In this document: piece after piece, positions 24,341 to 32,888 of the stretch | How positions within the stretch are numbered: the stretch's first letter is position 1 | How the letters are laid out: every line of letters begins with the position of its first letter | Source: Thermoleophilia bacterium | GTDB taxonomy: Bacteria > Actinomycetota > Thermoleophilia > Miltoncostaeales > Miltoncostaeaceae | DNA: 48,271 nt | Reading direction: 5' to 3' | Assembly: GCA_020438485.1 (NCBI GenBank) | Contig: JAGQUM010000021.1 | Location: 1-48,271, forward strand | Position numbers and translations under genes: made by a program | The notes under the pieces: generated by a model | What the model was told of the DNA's origin: nothing | The model's input: the letters and a program-made list of their open reading frames with translations, nothing else | Databases searched by the model: none

Positions 24341-25576
24341 GTGTTGCACCCCATGAGCGTGGGCCGACGCTCGGTCCTCCACTACCAGTCGCTCGTCGAC
24401 CGCGAGCTGATCGCGGAGCTGCGGGAGATCGCGGCCGACATCCGCGGCATGCGCATCTGCCACGTCAGCGGGCACGGCGACGGCGGCGGCGTGAGCGAAC
24501 TGCTGGCCAGCACCGTCCCGCTGTTCACCGACCTGGGGCTTCACGCCACGTGGCGGGTGCTCGGCGGGCGGCCCTCGTTCTTCCGAGCCGCGGCCGCGCT
24601 GCACGACGGCCTCCAGGGCGCCGAGGTGTCGTTCGACGGCGACCTGCGTCGCACGTTCGAGCGGTACAGCCTGCTGAACGCCGGGGGCATGGACGGCCCG
24701 TACGACGTGGTGGTCGTGCACGACGCGCACCCGCTGGGCCTGCGGGGCAGCGTGGAGGCGCTGGACGACGCCACGTGGATCTGGCGGTGCCACCTCGACA
24801 TGTCGACCCCGGCGCCGTGGGTGTTCGACGTTGTTCGCCCCCTGCTCGACGGCTACGACCTGAGCGTGTTCCACATGCCGCAGTACGCCCCCGCCGAGAT
24901 CGTGCCGGAGCCCGTCGTCATACCGCCGGCGATCGACCCGCTGGCGCCGAAGAACATGGGGTTGCCGCGCCCTGACGCCGCCGACGTGGTGGCGCGGTTC
25001 GGCGTGGACCCGGGGCGGCCGCTGATGGTGCAGGTGTCGCGCTTCGACCCATGGAAGGACCCGCTGGGGGTGATCGACGCATTCCGCGCCGCGCGCACCG
25101 AGGTCCCCGGTCTGCAGCTGGCGCTGGTCGGGCCGCGCAGCCTCGACGACGGCGCGGCCGAGTTCTTCGGCCGCGTGGTCGACCACGCGGCCGGCGACCC
25201 CGACATCCACCTGCTGGCCGACCCGCAGCGCGTGGGCCCCATCGAGGTGAACGCGCTCCAGACCCATGCCGACGTGGTGGTGCAGAAGTCGCTGCGCGAG
25301 GGTTTCGGGCTGACCGTCACGGAGGCGCTGTGGAAAGCGCGGCCCACCGTGGCGAGCAACATCGGGGGCATCCCCAGCCAGATCGCGGACGGCTCCACCG
25401 GCTTCCTGGTGGACGGGCCCGCGGAGTGCGCGCGGCGGGTCGTGGACGTCATCCGCGACCCCGCCGGTGCCGCGGAGATGGCCGAGCGCGGCAAGCAGCA
25501 CGTGCGCCACGGCTTCCTCACCCCCCGGATGATGCGCGACTGGCTCAGCCTGCTGAGGAGGGTCGCGAACCGCTGA
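24341..25576 (+). CDS. treT: TreT-like trehalose glycosyltransferring synthase (GT4)
   Basis: Possible starts are GTG 24329, GTG 24341 and ATG 24353. I chose 24341 because AGGTGGG lies 7-8 nt upstream; 24353 is nearly as good. The protein (about 411 residues) has the TreT N-terminal pattern LHYQSLVDRELIAELREIA, then ICHVSGHGDGGGVSELLAS. VVVHDAHPLGL, IWRCHLDMSTP and a GT-B C-terminal half follow, with QVSRFDPWKDPLGVIDAF, KSLREGFGLTVTEAL (E-x7-E) and SNIGGIPSQI. TreT joins NDP-glucose and glucose into trehalose in one reversible step. The next gene encodes OtsA, so two trehalose routes sit side by side. Trehalose phosphorylase, a close relative, is the alternative reading. Confidence 0.82.
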   Translation: MLHPMSVGRRSVLHYQSLVDRELIAELREIAADIRGMRICHVSGHGDGGGVSELLASTVPLFTDLGLHATWRVLGGRPSFFRAAAALHDGLQGAEVSFDGDLRRTFERYSLLNAGGMDGPYDVVVVHDAHPLGLRGSVEALDDATWIWRCHLDMSTPAPWVFDVVRPLLDGYDLSVFHMPQYAPAEIVPEPVVIPPAIDPLAPKNMGLPRPDAADVVARFGVDPGRPLMVQVSRFDPWKDPLGVIDAFRAARTEVPGLQLALVGPRSLDDGAAEFFGRVVDHAAGDPDIHLLADPQRVGPIEVNALQTHADVVVQKSLREGFGLTVTEALWKARPTVASNIGGIPSQIADGSTGFLVDGPAECARRVVDVIRDPAGAAEMAERGKQHVRHGFLTPRMMRDWLSLLRRVANR

Positions 25577-25615
25577 CCGGGCGCCGGCCCCGCGGCGATG
25601 CGCTAGACATCCCCC

Positions 25616-27082
25616 ATGAGCCCGAACGACGAGCGCCTGATCCTGGTCAGCAACCGCGGCCCCGTCACGTACGAGCGCGACGACGAAGGGCGCGTCGCCC
25701 GCCCCGGCGGCGGCGGGCTGGTGACGGCCCTGTCCGGGCTCACGGATCACCAGCCGGCCGTGTGGATCTCGGCCGCCATCAGCGACGAGGACATCGCGGT
25801 GCAGCGCGAGGCCGACGCGGGAGACGGCACGTTCCCCGTGGACGGCCTGGGACGCGACACGCTGGGGCGTTTCGTCGTGATCGACCCCGACGTGTACGAC
25901 GCGTACTACAACACCATCGCGAACCCGATGCTGTGGTTCATCCAGCACTACCTGTGGGACCTGTCCAACGTGCCGGACGTGCGTCGCCAGGAGCTGGACG
26001 CGTGGCACAACGGCTACGTGGTGGCCAACGAGCACTTCGCCGAGGCCGTCAGCGCCCAGATCGGCGACCGCTCCGAGCCGGTCGTGCTCCTGCACGACTA
26101 CCACCTGTACGTGGCCCCCGGCATCATCCGCGAACGCCACCCGGACGCGTTCCTGCACTTCTTCGTGCACATCCCGTGGGCGCAGCCCGACTACTGGTGC
26201 GTCCTGCCGCCCGAGATCCGCGAACCCATCCTGAAGGGCCTGCTGGCCAACGACATCGTCGCGTTCCACACCCGGCGCTACGCCCGCAACTTCCTGCTGT
26301 GCTGCGAGGACCTGCTGGGCCTGCGGGTGGACTACGACGCCATGAGCGTCGAGTGGGAGGGACGCACCGTCTGGGCCCGCAGCTACCCGATCTCGGTCAA
26401 CGCCCCCGCCCTGGAGGAGTACGCCGCCGGGCCCGAGGTGGCGGCCGAGGAGGGGCCGCTGCTGCGGCGGCGCCGGGCGCACCTGGTGGTGCGGGTGGAC
26501 CGGACCGACCTGTCGAAGAACGCCATCCGTGGCTTCAAGGCGTTCGACGTGTTCCTGGACGAACACCCGGAGTACCGCGAGGAGATCACGTTCCTCGCCC
26601 TGCTGCAGCCCTCCCGGCAGGACGTCGCCGAGTACGTGGAGTTCATGCAGAAGATCCTCGAGACCGTGTCGCACATCAACACCAAGCACGGAAACACGGA
26701 CTGGATGCCCATCGACCTGCGCATCGAGTCGCAGCTGGCCCGCGCGTTCGCCGCGTTCAAGCACTACGACGTGCTGCTGGTGAACTCCATCTACGACGGC
26801 ATGAACCTGGTGGCCAAGGAGGGTCCGTTGGTCAACGAGCGCGACGGCGTGATGATCCTGAGCGAGAACACCGGCGCCCACGAGGAGCTGGGCTCGTTCG
26901 CGCTGTCGGTGAACCCGTTCGACGTCGGCGCCCAGGCCGACGCCATCCACCGGGCCCTCACGATGCCGGCCGACGAGCGCGCCGACCGCAACCAGGAGAT
27001 CCGCCGGATCGTGCGCGAGAACCACGTGGGCAAGTGGCTGGAGCACCAGCTGGCCGACATCCGGGGCAAGAAGGGCGCGTAA
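25616..27082 (+). CDS. otsA: Trehalose-6-phosphate synthase (GT20)
   Basis: This 488-residue protein starts at ATG 25616. It has the OtsA order of motifs: LILVSNRGPV at the N-terminus with a Gly-rich loop (RPGGGGLVTAL), WFIQHYLWDL, LHDYHLYV, FFVHIPW, DIVAFHTRRYARNFL, a nucleotide-binding VDRTDLSKNAIRGFKAF, and YDGMNLVAKEGPLVNERDGVMILSENTGAHEEL at the donor site (split here as YDGMNLVAKE and ILSENTGAHEEL). Length matches the family (450-500). It makes trehalose-6-phosphate from glucose-6-phosphate and UDP- or ADP-glucose in the cytoplasm. No trehalose-6-phosphate phosphatase (OtsB) is in the window. A TAGACAT sequence lies 6 nt before the ATG and may be part of an internal promoter. Confidence 0.93.
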   Translation: MSPNDERLILVSNRGPVTYERDDEGRVARPGGGGLVTALSGLTDHQPAVWISAAISDEDIAVQREADAGDGTFPVDGLGRDTLGRFVVIDPDVYDAYYNTIANPMLWFIQHYLWDLSNVPDVRRQELDAWHNGYVVANEHFAEAVSAQIGDRSEPVVLLHDYHLYVAPGIIRERHPDAFLHFFVHIPWAQPDYWCVLPPEIREPILKGLLANDIVAFHTRRYARNFLLCCEDLLGLRVDYDAMSVEWEGRTVWARSYPISVNAPALEEYAAGPEVAAEEGPLLRRRRAHLVVRVDRTDLSKNAIRGFKAFDVFLDEHPEYREEITFLALLQPSRQDVAEYVEFMQKILETVSHINTKHGNTDWMPIDLRIESQLARAFAAFKHYDVLLVNSIYDGMNLVAKEGPLVNERDGVMILSENTGAHEELGSFALSVNPFDVGAQADAIHRALTMPADERADRNQEIRRIVRENHVGKWLEHQLADIRGKKGA

Positions 27083-27271
27083 CGCGTACCCCGTTCGTGA
27101 CGCTTTCCGCACGGTTTGCACACCTGACCGGCTTCGGATCGACGTGTTTCGCGGGATAGGGTGACGGGCAATGTCCCTTCCCCCCGACCCACGTCGGCCG
27201 CGACGCGGCGCCCGCCGGCGGGTGGCCGGGCGCCCGGCCACCCGCATCGCAACCACCCAAGGGGGGCGACG

Positions 27272-28351
27272 CTGACCGGCGGGCGGCCGCTGGCGCTCGC
27301 CCTGGCCGTCGCGGCGGCGGGCACCGCGCCCGCGCTGGCCGCATCGCCGAGCGCGTCGGTCAAGGGGTGGCCCGAGGTGAGCGGCGCGGCCCTCGTCGGC
27401 CGGTCGTTCGTGCTGGCGTCGTCCGCGCGGCAGTCCAACGGGACGCTGACGTACTACGAGGCCGTCACGCTGTCGGTGGCGCTGAACAGCACGCGCACAC
27501 GCTTTGTGTCGGCCCTGCTCAGCAACGAGGTGGTCGTCCGCTCCAGCGTGGGGCCCATGCCCGGCTCACGCCTGGCCGCGGGGAACGGCGGCTACCTGTT
27601 CAACCCCGGGGGCCCCACGCCGACGCCGGTCATCTGGTGCTGCGTCGACGACACCGAGGTGGTGCTCGAGAGCGACGGCAAGCCCGGGGCGCGCATCGCC
27701 GCGGGGATGGGCGTCGACGGCGATAGGGTCCGCGTGCTGTTCCGCGTGCGTGACGGGGTGGCCGAACTGGCCTCGTGGAGCCCCCAGCGGCTCACTGACG
27801 CCGACGCCCCGGACCCGACGGCCGCGAACGCCACCGTCCCCGGGTCGCCGCGGGGCGGCACGACCGCCATCGCGACGGGCATCGCCGCGTGGTCGGACGA
27901 CCCCGCCGCCGGTTCCCTGACCGTAGGCGTGCCGGGCGACGCGGGCGTGGCGGATCCGGTGACGGTCGCGCTTGCCGGCCGCGTCCTCGACGTGAAGGCC
28001 GACGCCGGCACGGCGGTCGCGACAGTCCGCGTGGGCCGCCGCTACCGCGTGCTGCTGGTGAGCGCCACGGGCGCCGTCACCCGTGCGTGGCAGGGGGCCG
28101 TGCGCCCGCAGACGGCCGCCGCCCAGGGCATCCGCGTCGTCGGCGCCGGGCGCACCGTTTTCGTGGACACCGGCGGCGGGCTGCGGCGCGTGTCGGGCAC
28201 CCGTGGGCCCATCGCGGCCGTCGCCGCGGGCGGCACGCGCGTCGGGTGGGCCGAGCGCGTCACGCGCCGCACGGTCACGCGGCGCGGCAAGCGCCGGGTC
28301 GTGGTGCGCGAGCGCCGCACCGTCGCGCGCCTGGCGAGGGTGCCCTCGTGA
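27272..28351 (+). CDS. Secreted protein of unknown function, probable CTG start
   Basis: The in-frame GTG at 27161 has no ribosome-binding site and would place a Pro/Arg-rich, non-coding-like stretch of 37 residues before the signal peptide. AAGGGGGG at 27259-27266 lies 5 nt before CTG 27272. Starting there gives (M)TGGRPLALALAVAAAG and a normal signal peptide ending near PALAAS. The next ATG/GTG lies beyond the signal peptide. The mature protein (about 335 residues) is beta-rich without membrane helices: AAGNGGYLFNPGGPTP, VIWCCVDDTEVVL with adjacent cysteines, then repeated WSPQRL/AWSDDPAAGSL/GTRGPIAAVAAGG strands resembling a degenerate propeller. The C-terminus is very basic (RRTVTRRGKRRVVVRERR). 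The family is not recognised. It overlaps the glycosidase gene by 4 nt (GTGA). Confidence 0.75.
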   Translation: MTGGRPLALALAVAAAGTAPALAASPSASVKGWPEVSGAALVGRSFVLASSARQSNGTLTYYEAVTLSVALNSTRTRFVSALLSNEVVVRSSVGPMPGSRLAAGNGGYLFNPGGPTPTPVIWCCVDDTEVVLESDGKPGARIAAGMGVDGDRVRVLFRVRDGVAELASWSPQRLTDADAPDPTAANATVPGSPRGGTTAIATGIAAWSDDPAAGSLTVGVPGDAGVADPVTVALAGRVLDVKADAGTAVATVRVGRRYRVLLVSATGAVTRAWQGAVRPQTAAAQGIRVVGAGRTVFVDTGGGLRRVSGTRGPIAAVAAGGTRVGWAERVTRRTVTRRGKRRVVVRERRTVARLARVPS

Positions 28352-29499
28352 CCCGGTTCGCGCGCATCGTCGCCCTGCTGGTGGGCGCGCTGGCGATGAT
28401 GGTCGCCTCCCAGGCCCGGGCGGGGCTCGTCGGCCTGCAGGACGACCAGGTCCCCAACTTCTCGGGTGACGCGCTCGACAGGCGCCTGGACCTAGTGGAC
28501 GCGACGCGGACGAAGCTGACGCGCGTCGACGTGCTGTGGAGCGAGGTTGCGCCCACCCGGCCCGCCGACCCCACGAACCCCGCGGACCCGGCATACCGGT
28601 GGGACCGCTACGACCAGATCTTCCGGGGGCTGGCCGCGCGCGGCATCACCCCCATCGTCGACTACTACCGCACGCCGCCCTGGGCTACACGCTCAGGGCG
28701 CGTCAACGCCGCCCCGCCGGCGCTCGACGCGGGGCGGTTCGCCGGCGCCCTGGCCCGCCGCTACTCCGGCACGTTCCGCGACGGGGCCGGACGGCCGCTT
28801 CCCCGGATCCGCCGCTTCGAGATCTGGAACGAACCGAACATCGACCAGTTCTGGAGCCCGCAGTGCCGGCGGGGCCGCAACGGCGCGTACGTGCCCGTCG
28901 CGGCACGGCGGTACGCGGCCCTCGCGTACGTCGCCGCGCGGGAGATCCGCGCGGCCCAGCCCGGGGCCATCGTCATCGGCGGCGTCGCCGGGCCGGCGGG
29001 CGGCACAAACGACGGCACCCGCGCGCGGCCCAAGCGGTGCGCGACGGGCGGCGAAAGCGTGTCCGCCATGACGATGGTGCGCTATCTGCGGGCCGAAGGC
29101 GTGCGACTGGACGCGTGGAGCCAGCACCTGTACCCCATCGGGTCTCCCGCCGCGGCGTACTTCTTCCCCAGCTGGCGGGCGCTGCCCACGTTGTTCTCCG
29201 CGCTGGATAAGCTGCGCCCGGGTCTTCCCGTCTACGTCACCGAAACCGGATACCACACGTCCTACAACCGCTTCCACCGCTACTTCGTGAGCGAGGCCCA
29301 GCAGGCCGACTGGCTGGCGCAGACGTTCGCGGTGGCGGACCGGTACCCCCGGGTCGAGGCCACGATCTGGTTCAACCTGCAGGACAACGTCCACTGGACC
29401 GGCGGTCTCTACCACGGCGACATGACCCCCAAACCGGCGCTGCAGCGCTTCATCGCGCTGGCCGCCGACCACCCACTTCCACCCGATTGGCGCCCATGA
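28348..29499 (+). CDS. Secreted GH-A clan glycoside hydrolase
   Basis: I start this 383-residue protein at GTG 28348, overlapping the previous stop (GTGA). Residues 1-25 are a signal peptide (cleavage near SQARA). A TIM-barrel glycosidase follows: KLTRVDVLWSEVAP, GITPIVDYYRTPPW, the acid/base glutamate in RRFEIWNEPNIDQFW (Glu162) and the nucleophile in LPVYVTETGYHT (Glu299), with WSQHLYPI between them. The spacing suits GH5/GH39-like families of clan GH-A. It is secreted and lies in the glycan operon, so it probably trims or releases the organism's own polymer or supports polymer turnover. The family cannot be fixed by eye. Confidence 0.85.
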   Translation: MTRFARIVALLVGALAMMVASQARAGLVGLQDDQVPNFSGDALDRRLDLVDATRTKLTRVDVLWSEVAPTRPADPTNPADPAYRWDRYDQIFRGLAARGITPIVDYYRTPPWATRSGRVNAAPPALDAGRFAGALARRYSGTFRDGAGRPLPRIRRFEIWNEPNIDQFWSPQCRRGRNGAYVPVAARRYAALAYVAAREIRAAQPGAIVIGGVAGPAGGTNDGTRARPKRCATGGESVSAMTMVRYLRAEGVRLDAWSQHLYPIGSPAAAYFFPSWRALPTLFSALDKLRPGLPVYVTETGYHTSYNRFHRYFVSEAQQADWLAQTFAVADRYPRVEATIWFNLQDNVHWTGGLYHGDMTPKPALQRFIALAADHPLPPDWRP

Positions 29500-30266
29500 G
29501 CGACGAGACACTCCGCGACGTGCAGGACTACTACGACGGCAAGGCCGGGCACCTGTTCGCCGTCGAGGACCGCAACTGGCATCTGCAGAGCCGCATGGCG
29601 CTGAACCTCGACACCATCGACCAGCACGCGCCGAGGCCCGCCGACCGCCGTCCCCGCGTGCTGGACATCGGCTGCGGCACGGGCTTCCTGCTGAACGCCC
29701 TGGCCGAGCGCGGCTACGAGGGCATCGGCATCGACCTGTCCCCGGAGTCCGTCGCCATCGCCCAGAAGCGCCTCGAGGAGCTGGGCGTGGCCGACCGCCT
29801 GGAGGCCCGGGTGGGCAGCGCGTATGAGCCGCCGGACGGGCCGTTCGACCTCATCACCCTCACGGACGTGCTCGAGCACCTCGAGGATCCCCGCGCCTGC
29901 CTCAAGGCGCTGCGCCCCCAGATGGCCGCCGGGGGGCTGCTGGTGATCTCGACCCCCAACCGCGCCAGCCTGGCCGGCGCGCGCAGGGCCGTGGCCGAAC
30001 GCTTCCCGCAGCTCGGCATCAAGCTGAGCCTGGCGCCCGTCGACAACTGGCAGACATGGGGCGACCTCGAGTCGCACGCCGCGTCCGCCGGCTTCGTGCC
30101 CGTCAGCCGCGGCGGCATCTTCTTCCGGCCGGGGGGGCGCGTGGGCAGCCAGATCGGGCGCGCGTACCGCATCGACGCGGTGCGGAGGGGCGAGATGGCC
30201 CTGTCGCGCACCGCGATGGGCCGCTTCGGCTTCTACATCAGCCTCGGCTTCCGGCCGATCGGCTAG
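29496..30266 (+). CDS. Class I SAM-dependent methyltransferase
   Basis: I start this 256-residue protein at ATG 29496, overlapping the previous stop (ATGA); an in-frame ATG at 29487 is less likely. It begins DVQDYYDGKAGHLF, then shows motif I VLDIGCGTGFLLNALAERG (about 58-76), GIDLSPESV, and motif IV FDLITLTDVLEHLEDP, followed by GGLLVISTPNRAS. This is the UbiG/UbiE-like SAM fold. A hydrophobic or amphipathic C-terminal segment (GRFGFYISLGFRPIG) is present. The acceptor is unknown, but methylation of a lipid-linked sugar or of a repeat-unit end is a reasonable guess from position. The gene is followed by a short gap before a membrane-anchored FlgD-Ig-like protein. Confidence 0.85.
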   Translation: MSDETLRDVQDYYDGKAGHLFAVEDRNWHLQSRMALNLDTIDQHAPRPADRRPRVLDIGCGTGFLLNALAERGYEGIGIDLSPESVAIAQKRLEELGVADRLEARVGSAYEPPDGPFDLITLTDVLEHLEDPRACLKALRPQMAAGGLLVISTPNRASLAGARRAVAERFPQLGIKLSLAPVDNWQTWGDLESHAASAGFVPVSRGGIFFRPGGRVGSQIGRAYRIDAVRRGEMALSRTAMGRFGFYISLGFRPIG

Positions 30267-30296
30267 GCGCGCGACGTTTCACGCGACGACGGGCCG

Positions 30297-31322
30297 ATGC
30301 AGCGTAGGGGCACAGCCGTCGTCGCAACCGGCATGGTCATCCTGGCCGTGTTCGCGCTGGGCGTCTTCCTGTTGCCGTTCGCGTTCCCGACGCCCCCACC
30401 CATCATCACCCGCTTCTCGGGCACCCAGCTGTTCAGCCCCAACGGCGACGGCGCCCGCGACCGGGCCATGTTCTCGGTGCGCGTCCGCGAGCCGGGCACG
30501 CTCAGCCTGATCGTCGCCGACCCGTCCGGCGCCGTGGTGCGAACCATCGCCGACCATCGGCCCACGTCGCGCGGCTGGCTGCGAATCCCGTGGCGGGGCC
30601 GCGGCGACGACGGCGCGGTGCTGCCCGACGGGGACTACGCGGTGCGGCTGCGCGCGTCTGCGCCGGGCGGGAAGGTGTTCTCGGCCAGCCGCCGCGTACG
30701 GATCGACACAACGGCCCCCCGGGTATCGGGGTTCTCCGTCGCCAGCGCGCTGCGCCCGGGCCAGGGCGACGTCGCCTGCAGAACGGCCGCCGCGCTGGCA
30801 GACGAGGGCACCGTGACGCTGTCGGCCCGCCCGGCCGCCGCCGGTGACGAGACCAGCCCGGTGGCGGCCCTGGGGCCCCGCCCGGCGAAGCCGTCGCAGG
30901 CGATCCTGTGGCCCTGGGAGGGTCGCTCGTCGTCGGGCGCGCCCGCACCCGCCGGCCTGTACCTGGTGCGGCTGGAGGCCCGGGACCCCGCCCAGAACAC
31001 GGTGCGCGAGACCCGGACGTGCTGGGTCGGGCATATCACCGGGCGGGCGTCCGCCGCCATCCCGCGCCGCCCCGTGCGCGTGGCCCTGTTCGCCGACGGC
31101 CGCGCCCTGCCGCCGTCGACGCGTGTCCGGATGCGTCTGTACGACCGCCTGGGAGCACCGGGCGCCGGCCCCAGCGTGCTGGGCCGCCCCGTCGCCCGGC
31201 CGGTGACCGGGCGCCTCGGGCGCGCCCGGCTGAGGATTCCCGCCACGGTCGACCCCGCGGCAGTGTGGCTCGTGGCGACGACGCCCGCCGGCTCGGCGCT
31301 GATCGCCCTGGAGACCCCGTGA
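30297..31322 (+). CDS. Membrane-anchored protein with FlgD-Ig-like domains
   Basis: The 341-residue protein starts at ATG 30297. It has an N-terminal hydrophobic segment (about 8-29, with few charged residues) that may be an anchor or an uncleaved signal. FSPNGDGARDRAMFSVRV near residue 45 is the FlgD/CHU_C-type Ca-like motif 'SPNGDG'. Beta strands with a GRGDDGAVLPDGDYAVRLRA pattern follow, typical of FlgD-Ig domains. A second similar domain (about 145-245) shows WPWEGRSSSGAPAPAGLYLVRL. The last 90 residues are less clear. Such domains are extracytoplasmic and may hold other secreted parts or the polymer. No enzyme motif is seen. Its stop overlaps the start of the polymerase gene (GTGA). Confidence 0.8.
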   Translation: MQRRGTAVVATGMVILAVFALGVFLLPFAFPTPPPIITRFSGTQLFSPNGDGARDRAMFSVRVREPGTLSLIVADPSGAVVRTIADHRPTSRGWLRIPWRGRGDDGAVLPDGDYAVRLRASAPGGKVFSASRRVRIDTTAPRVSGFSVASALRPGQGDVACRTAAALADEGTVTLSARPAAAGDETSPVAALGPRPAKPSQAILWPWEGRSSSGAPAPAGLYLVRLEARDPAQNTVRETRTCWVGHITGRASAAIPRRPVRVALFADGRALPPSTRVRMRLYDRLGAPGAGPSVLGRPVARPVTGRLGRARLRIPATVDPAAVWLVATTPAGSALIALETP

Positions 31323-32848
31323 GCGCCGGCGCCGCGCAGGGGGTGCTGGGCGTCGTCGCCGCGCTCGGGGTGGTGCTGGCGCTGGCGCCCGTCCCCCGCG
31401 TCGCGGGACGCGCCCGTGCGGCGGGCGTCGCCGTGATGATCGCCGCCTGGGCGGGCACCATGCTCACGCTGCTGCCCGAGGGGGCCAGGACCCGGCTCGA
31501 GCGCCCGGCGTGGGCCGCCGCCGCCGTGGCGGGCGCCCTCGTGGCCGTGGCCGCGGGCCTGGTGGTGGGGCGCGTCGCGTGGGCGCACCCCACCGCGTGG
31601 TTCCTGGCGCTCGGCCTGACGCTGCCGGTGCGCATCCCCGTGCCCCTCGGCGGCGACACCCGCAACCTGCTCCTGCCCCTCTACGTGGTGATCGCCGTGG
31701 GCCTGCTGGGCTGGGCCGACGCGGCCCGCCGCGGCGCGGCGCGCGACCCGCGCTCGCCGCTGGACCTGCCGCTGGCGGCCATGGTGGGCTTCTCGCTGGC
31801 GTCGCTGGCGTGGAGCGTCGACCGGGAGGAGGGCGCCGTCAAGGTCGTGTTCTTCTACATCCCGTTCGCGCTGCTGTACCTGGTGGTGGCAGCGTGGTGG
31901 CCCCGCGCGCGGGCCGCCCGCACCCTGGCGCTCGCCACGATCGGCCTCGCGATCCCGGTGGCGCTGCTGGCCGTCTGGCAGTTCCAGAGCCACGAGCTGC
32001 TGCTCAACGACCGCCTGCAGAAGGCCAACGCGTACTCCAGCTTCTTCCGGGCCAACTCCATCTTCTTCGACCCCAACATCCTGGGGCGGTTCCTGGTGGT
32101 CGCGATGCTCGCGGTGGTCGCCATCGCCTGGATCCGGCGCGGGTCGCCACGGACGCTGGCCGCGTGCGGGCTGGTGCTGCTGCCGCTGTGCGCCGGCCTC
32201 GCGGTGTCGTTCTCGCGCTCCAGCTGCCTCATGCTGATCGTGGGCCTGGTGCTGATGGCCGCGTGGGCGTTCGGCACCCGCCGGACCGCCGCCGCCACGC
32301 TGGCGCTGGCGCTGCTGCTGGGCGGCGCCGCGTTCGCGGCCAGCGGCAACGTCCGCCGCGCCCTGACCGACACGAAGCGGATGAACAAGGTCAGCGAGGG
32401 ACGCTTCGATCTGATGCGCGGGGGGGTCGACATCTGGCGGGAGGCGCCCGTCGCCGGGTCCGGCCTGGGCGGGTTCGAGACCCAGTACGAGAAGACCCTC
32501 ACGCAGAAGGAGCGCGGCAGGATCCGCGTCGTGATCAGCCACAACGCCCCCATCACGGTGCTGAGCGAGCTGGGGGCGATCGGCGCGGCGCTGCTGGCGT
32601 GGCTGGTGGTGGCCACCGCGTTCGTGGTGCACCGGCGCGCCCGGGGGGTGGGCGGCATACCCGGCTGGGTGGCGTGGACAATGCTGGCGACGATGGCCGG
32701 CATACTCGTCCACACGCTCCTGTACTCCGCACTGTTCGAGGACCCGTACAACTGGGTGCTGCTGGCCGGCGCGATCGCGGTGACCGGGGCGGGGGCGCGG
32801 GAACTCGCCACCCGCGACGGCGACGGAATCGCGGCCGCCGAGGGGTGA
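31319..32848 (+). CDS. O-antigen ligase/Wzy-type polymerase
   Basis: I start this 509-residue membrane protein at GTG 31319, overlapping the previous stop. Around 12 helices are evident. The large extracytoplasmic loop region and family motifs are SIFFDPNILGRFLVVAML, LAVSFSRSSCLMLIVGLVL, RFDLMRGGVDIWREAPVAGSG and SHNAPITVLSELGAIGAALLAW, as in Wzy_C/O-antigen ligase family proteins. The protein should join repeat units on the outer face of the membrane or transfer the polymer. It sits at the head of the assembly operon and is one of three Wzy-like modules in the window. Confidence 0.86.
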   Translation: MSAGAAQGVLGVVAALGVVLALAPVPRVAGRARAAGVAVMIAAWAGTMLTLLPEGARTRLERPAWAAAAVAGALVAVAAGLVVGRVAWAHPTAWFLALGLTLPVRIPVPLGGDTRNLLLPLYVVIAVGLLGWADAARRGAARDPRSPLDLPLAAMVGFSLASLAWSVDREEGAVKVVFFYIPFALLYLVVAAWWPRARAARTLALATIGLAIPVALLAVWQFQSHELLLNDRLQKANAYSSFFRANSIFFDPNILGRFLVVAMLAVVAIAWIRRGSPRTLAACGLVLLPLCAGLAVSFSRSSCLMLIVGLVLMAAWAFGTRRTAAATLALALLLGGAAFAASGNVRRALTDTKRMNKVSEGRFDLMRGGVDIWREAPVAGSGLGGFETQYEKTLTQKERGRIRVVISHNAPITVLSELGAIGAALLAWLVVATAFVVHRRARGVGGIPGWVAWTMLATMAGILVHTLLYSALFEDPYNWVLLAGAIAVTGAGARELATRDGDGIAAAEG

Positions 32849-32888
32849 CCGGGTAGGGAGACGCGCGGCCCGCGGCGAACAGGGACGG

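Noticed and set aside
24311-27256. A 981-codon minus-strand open frame opposite the trehalose genes
   Set aside because: TreT and OtsA motifs are clear on the plus strand; the antisense frame is a GC artefact rich in His, Val and Arg.
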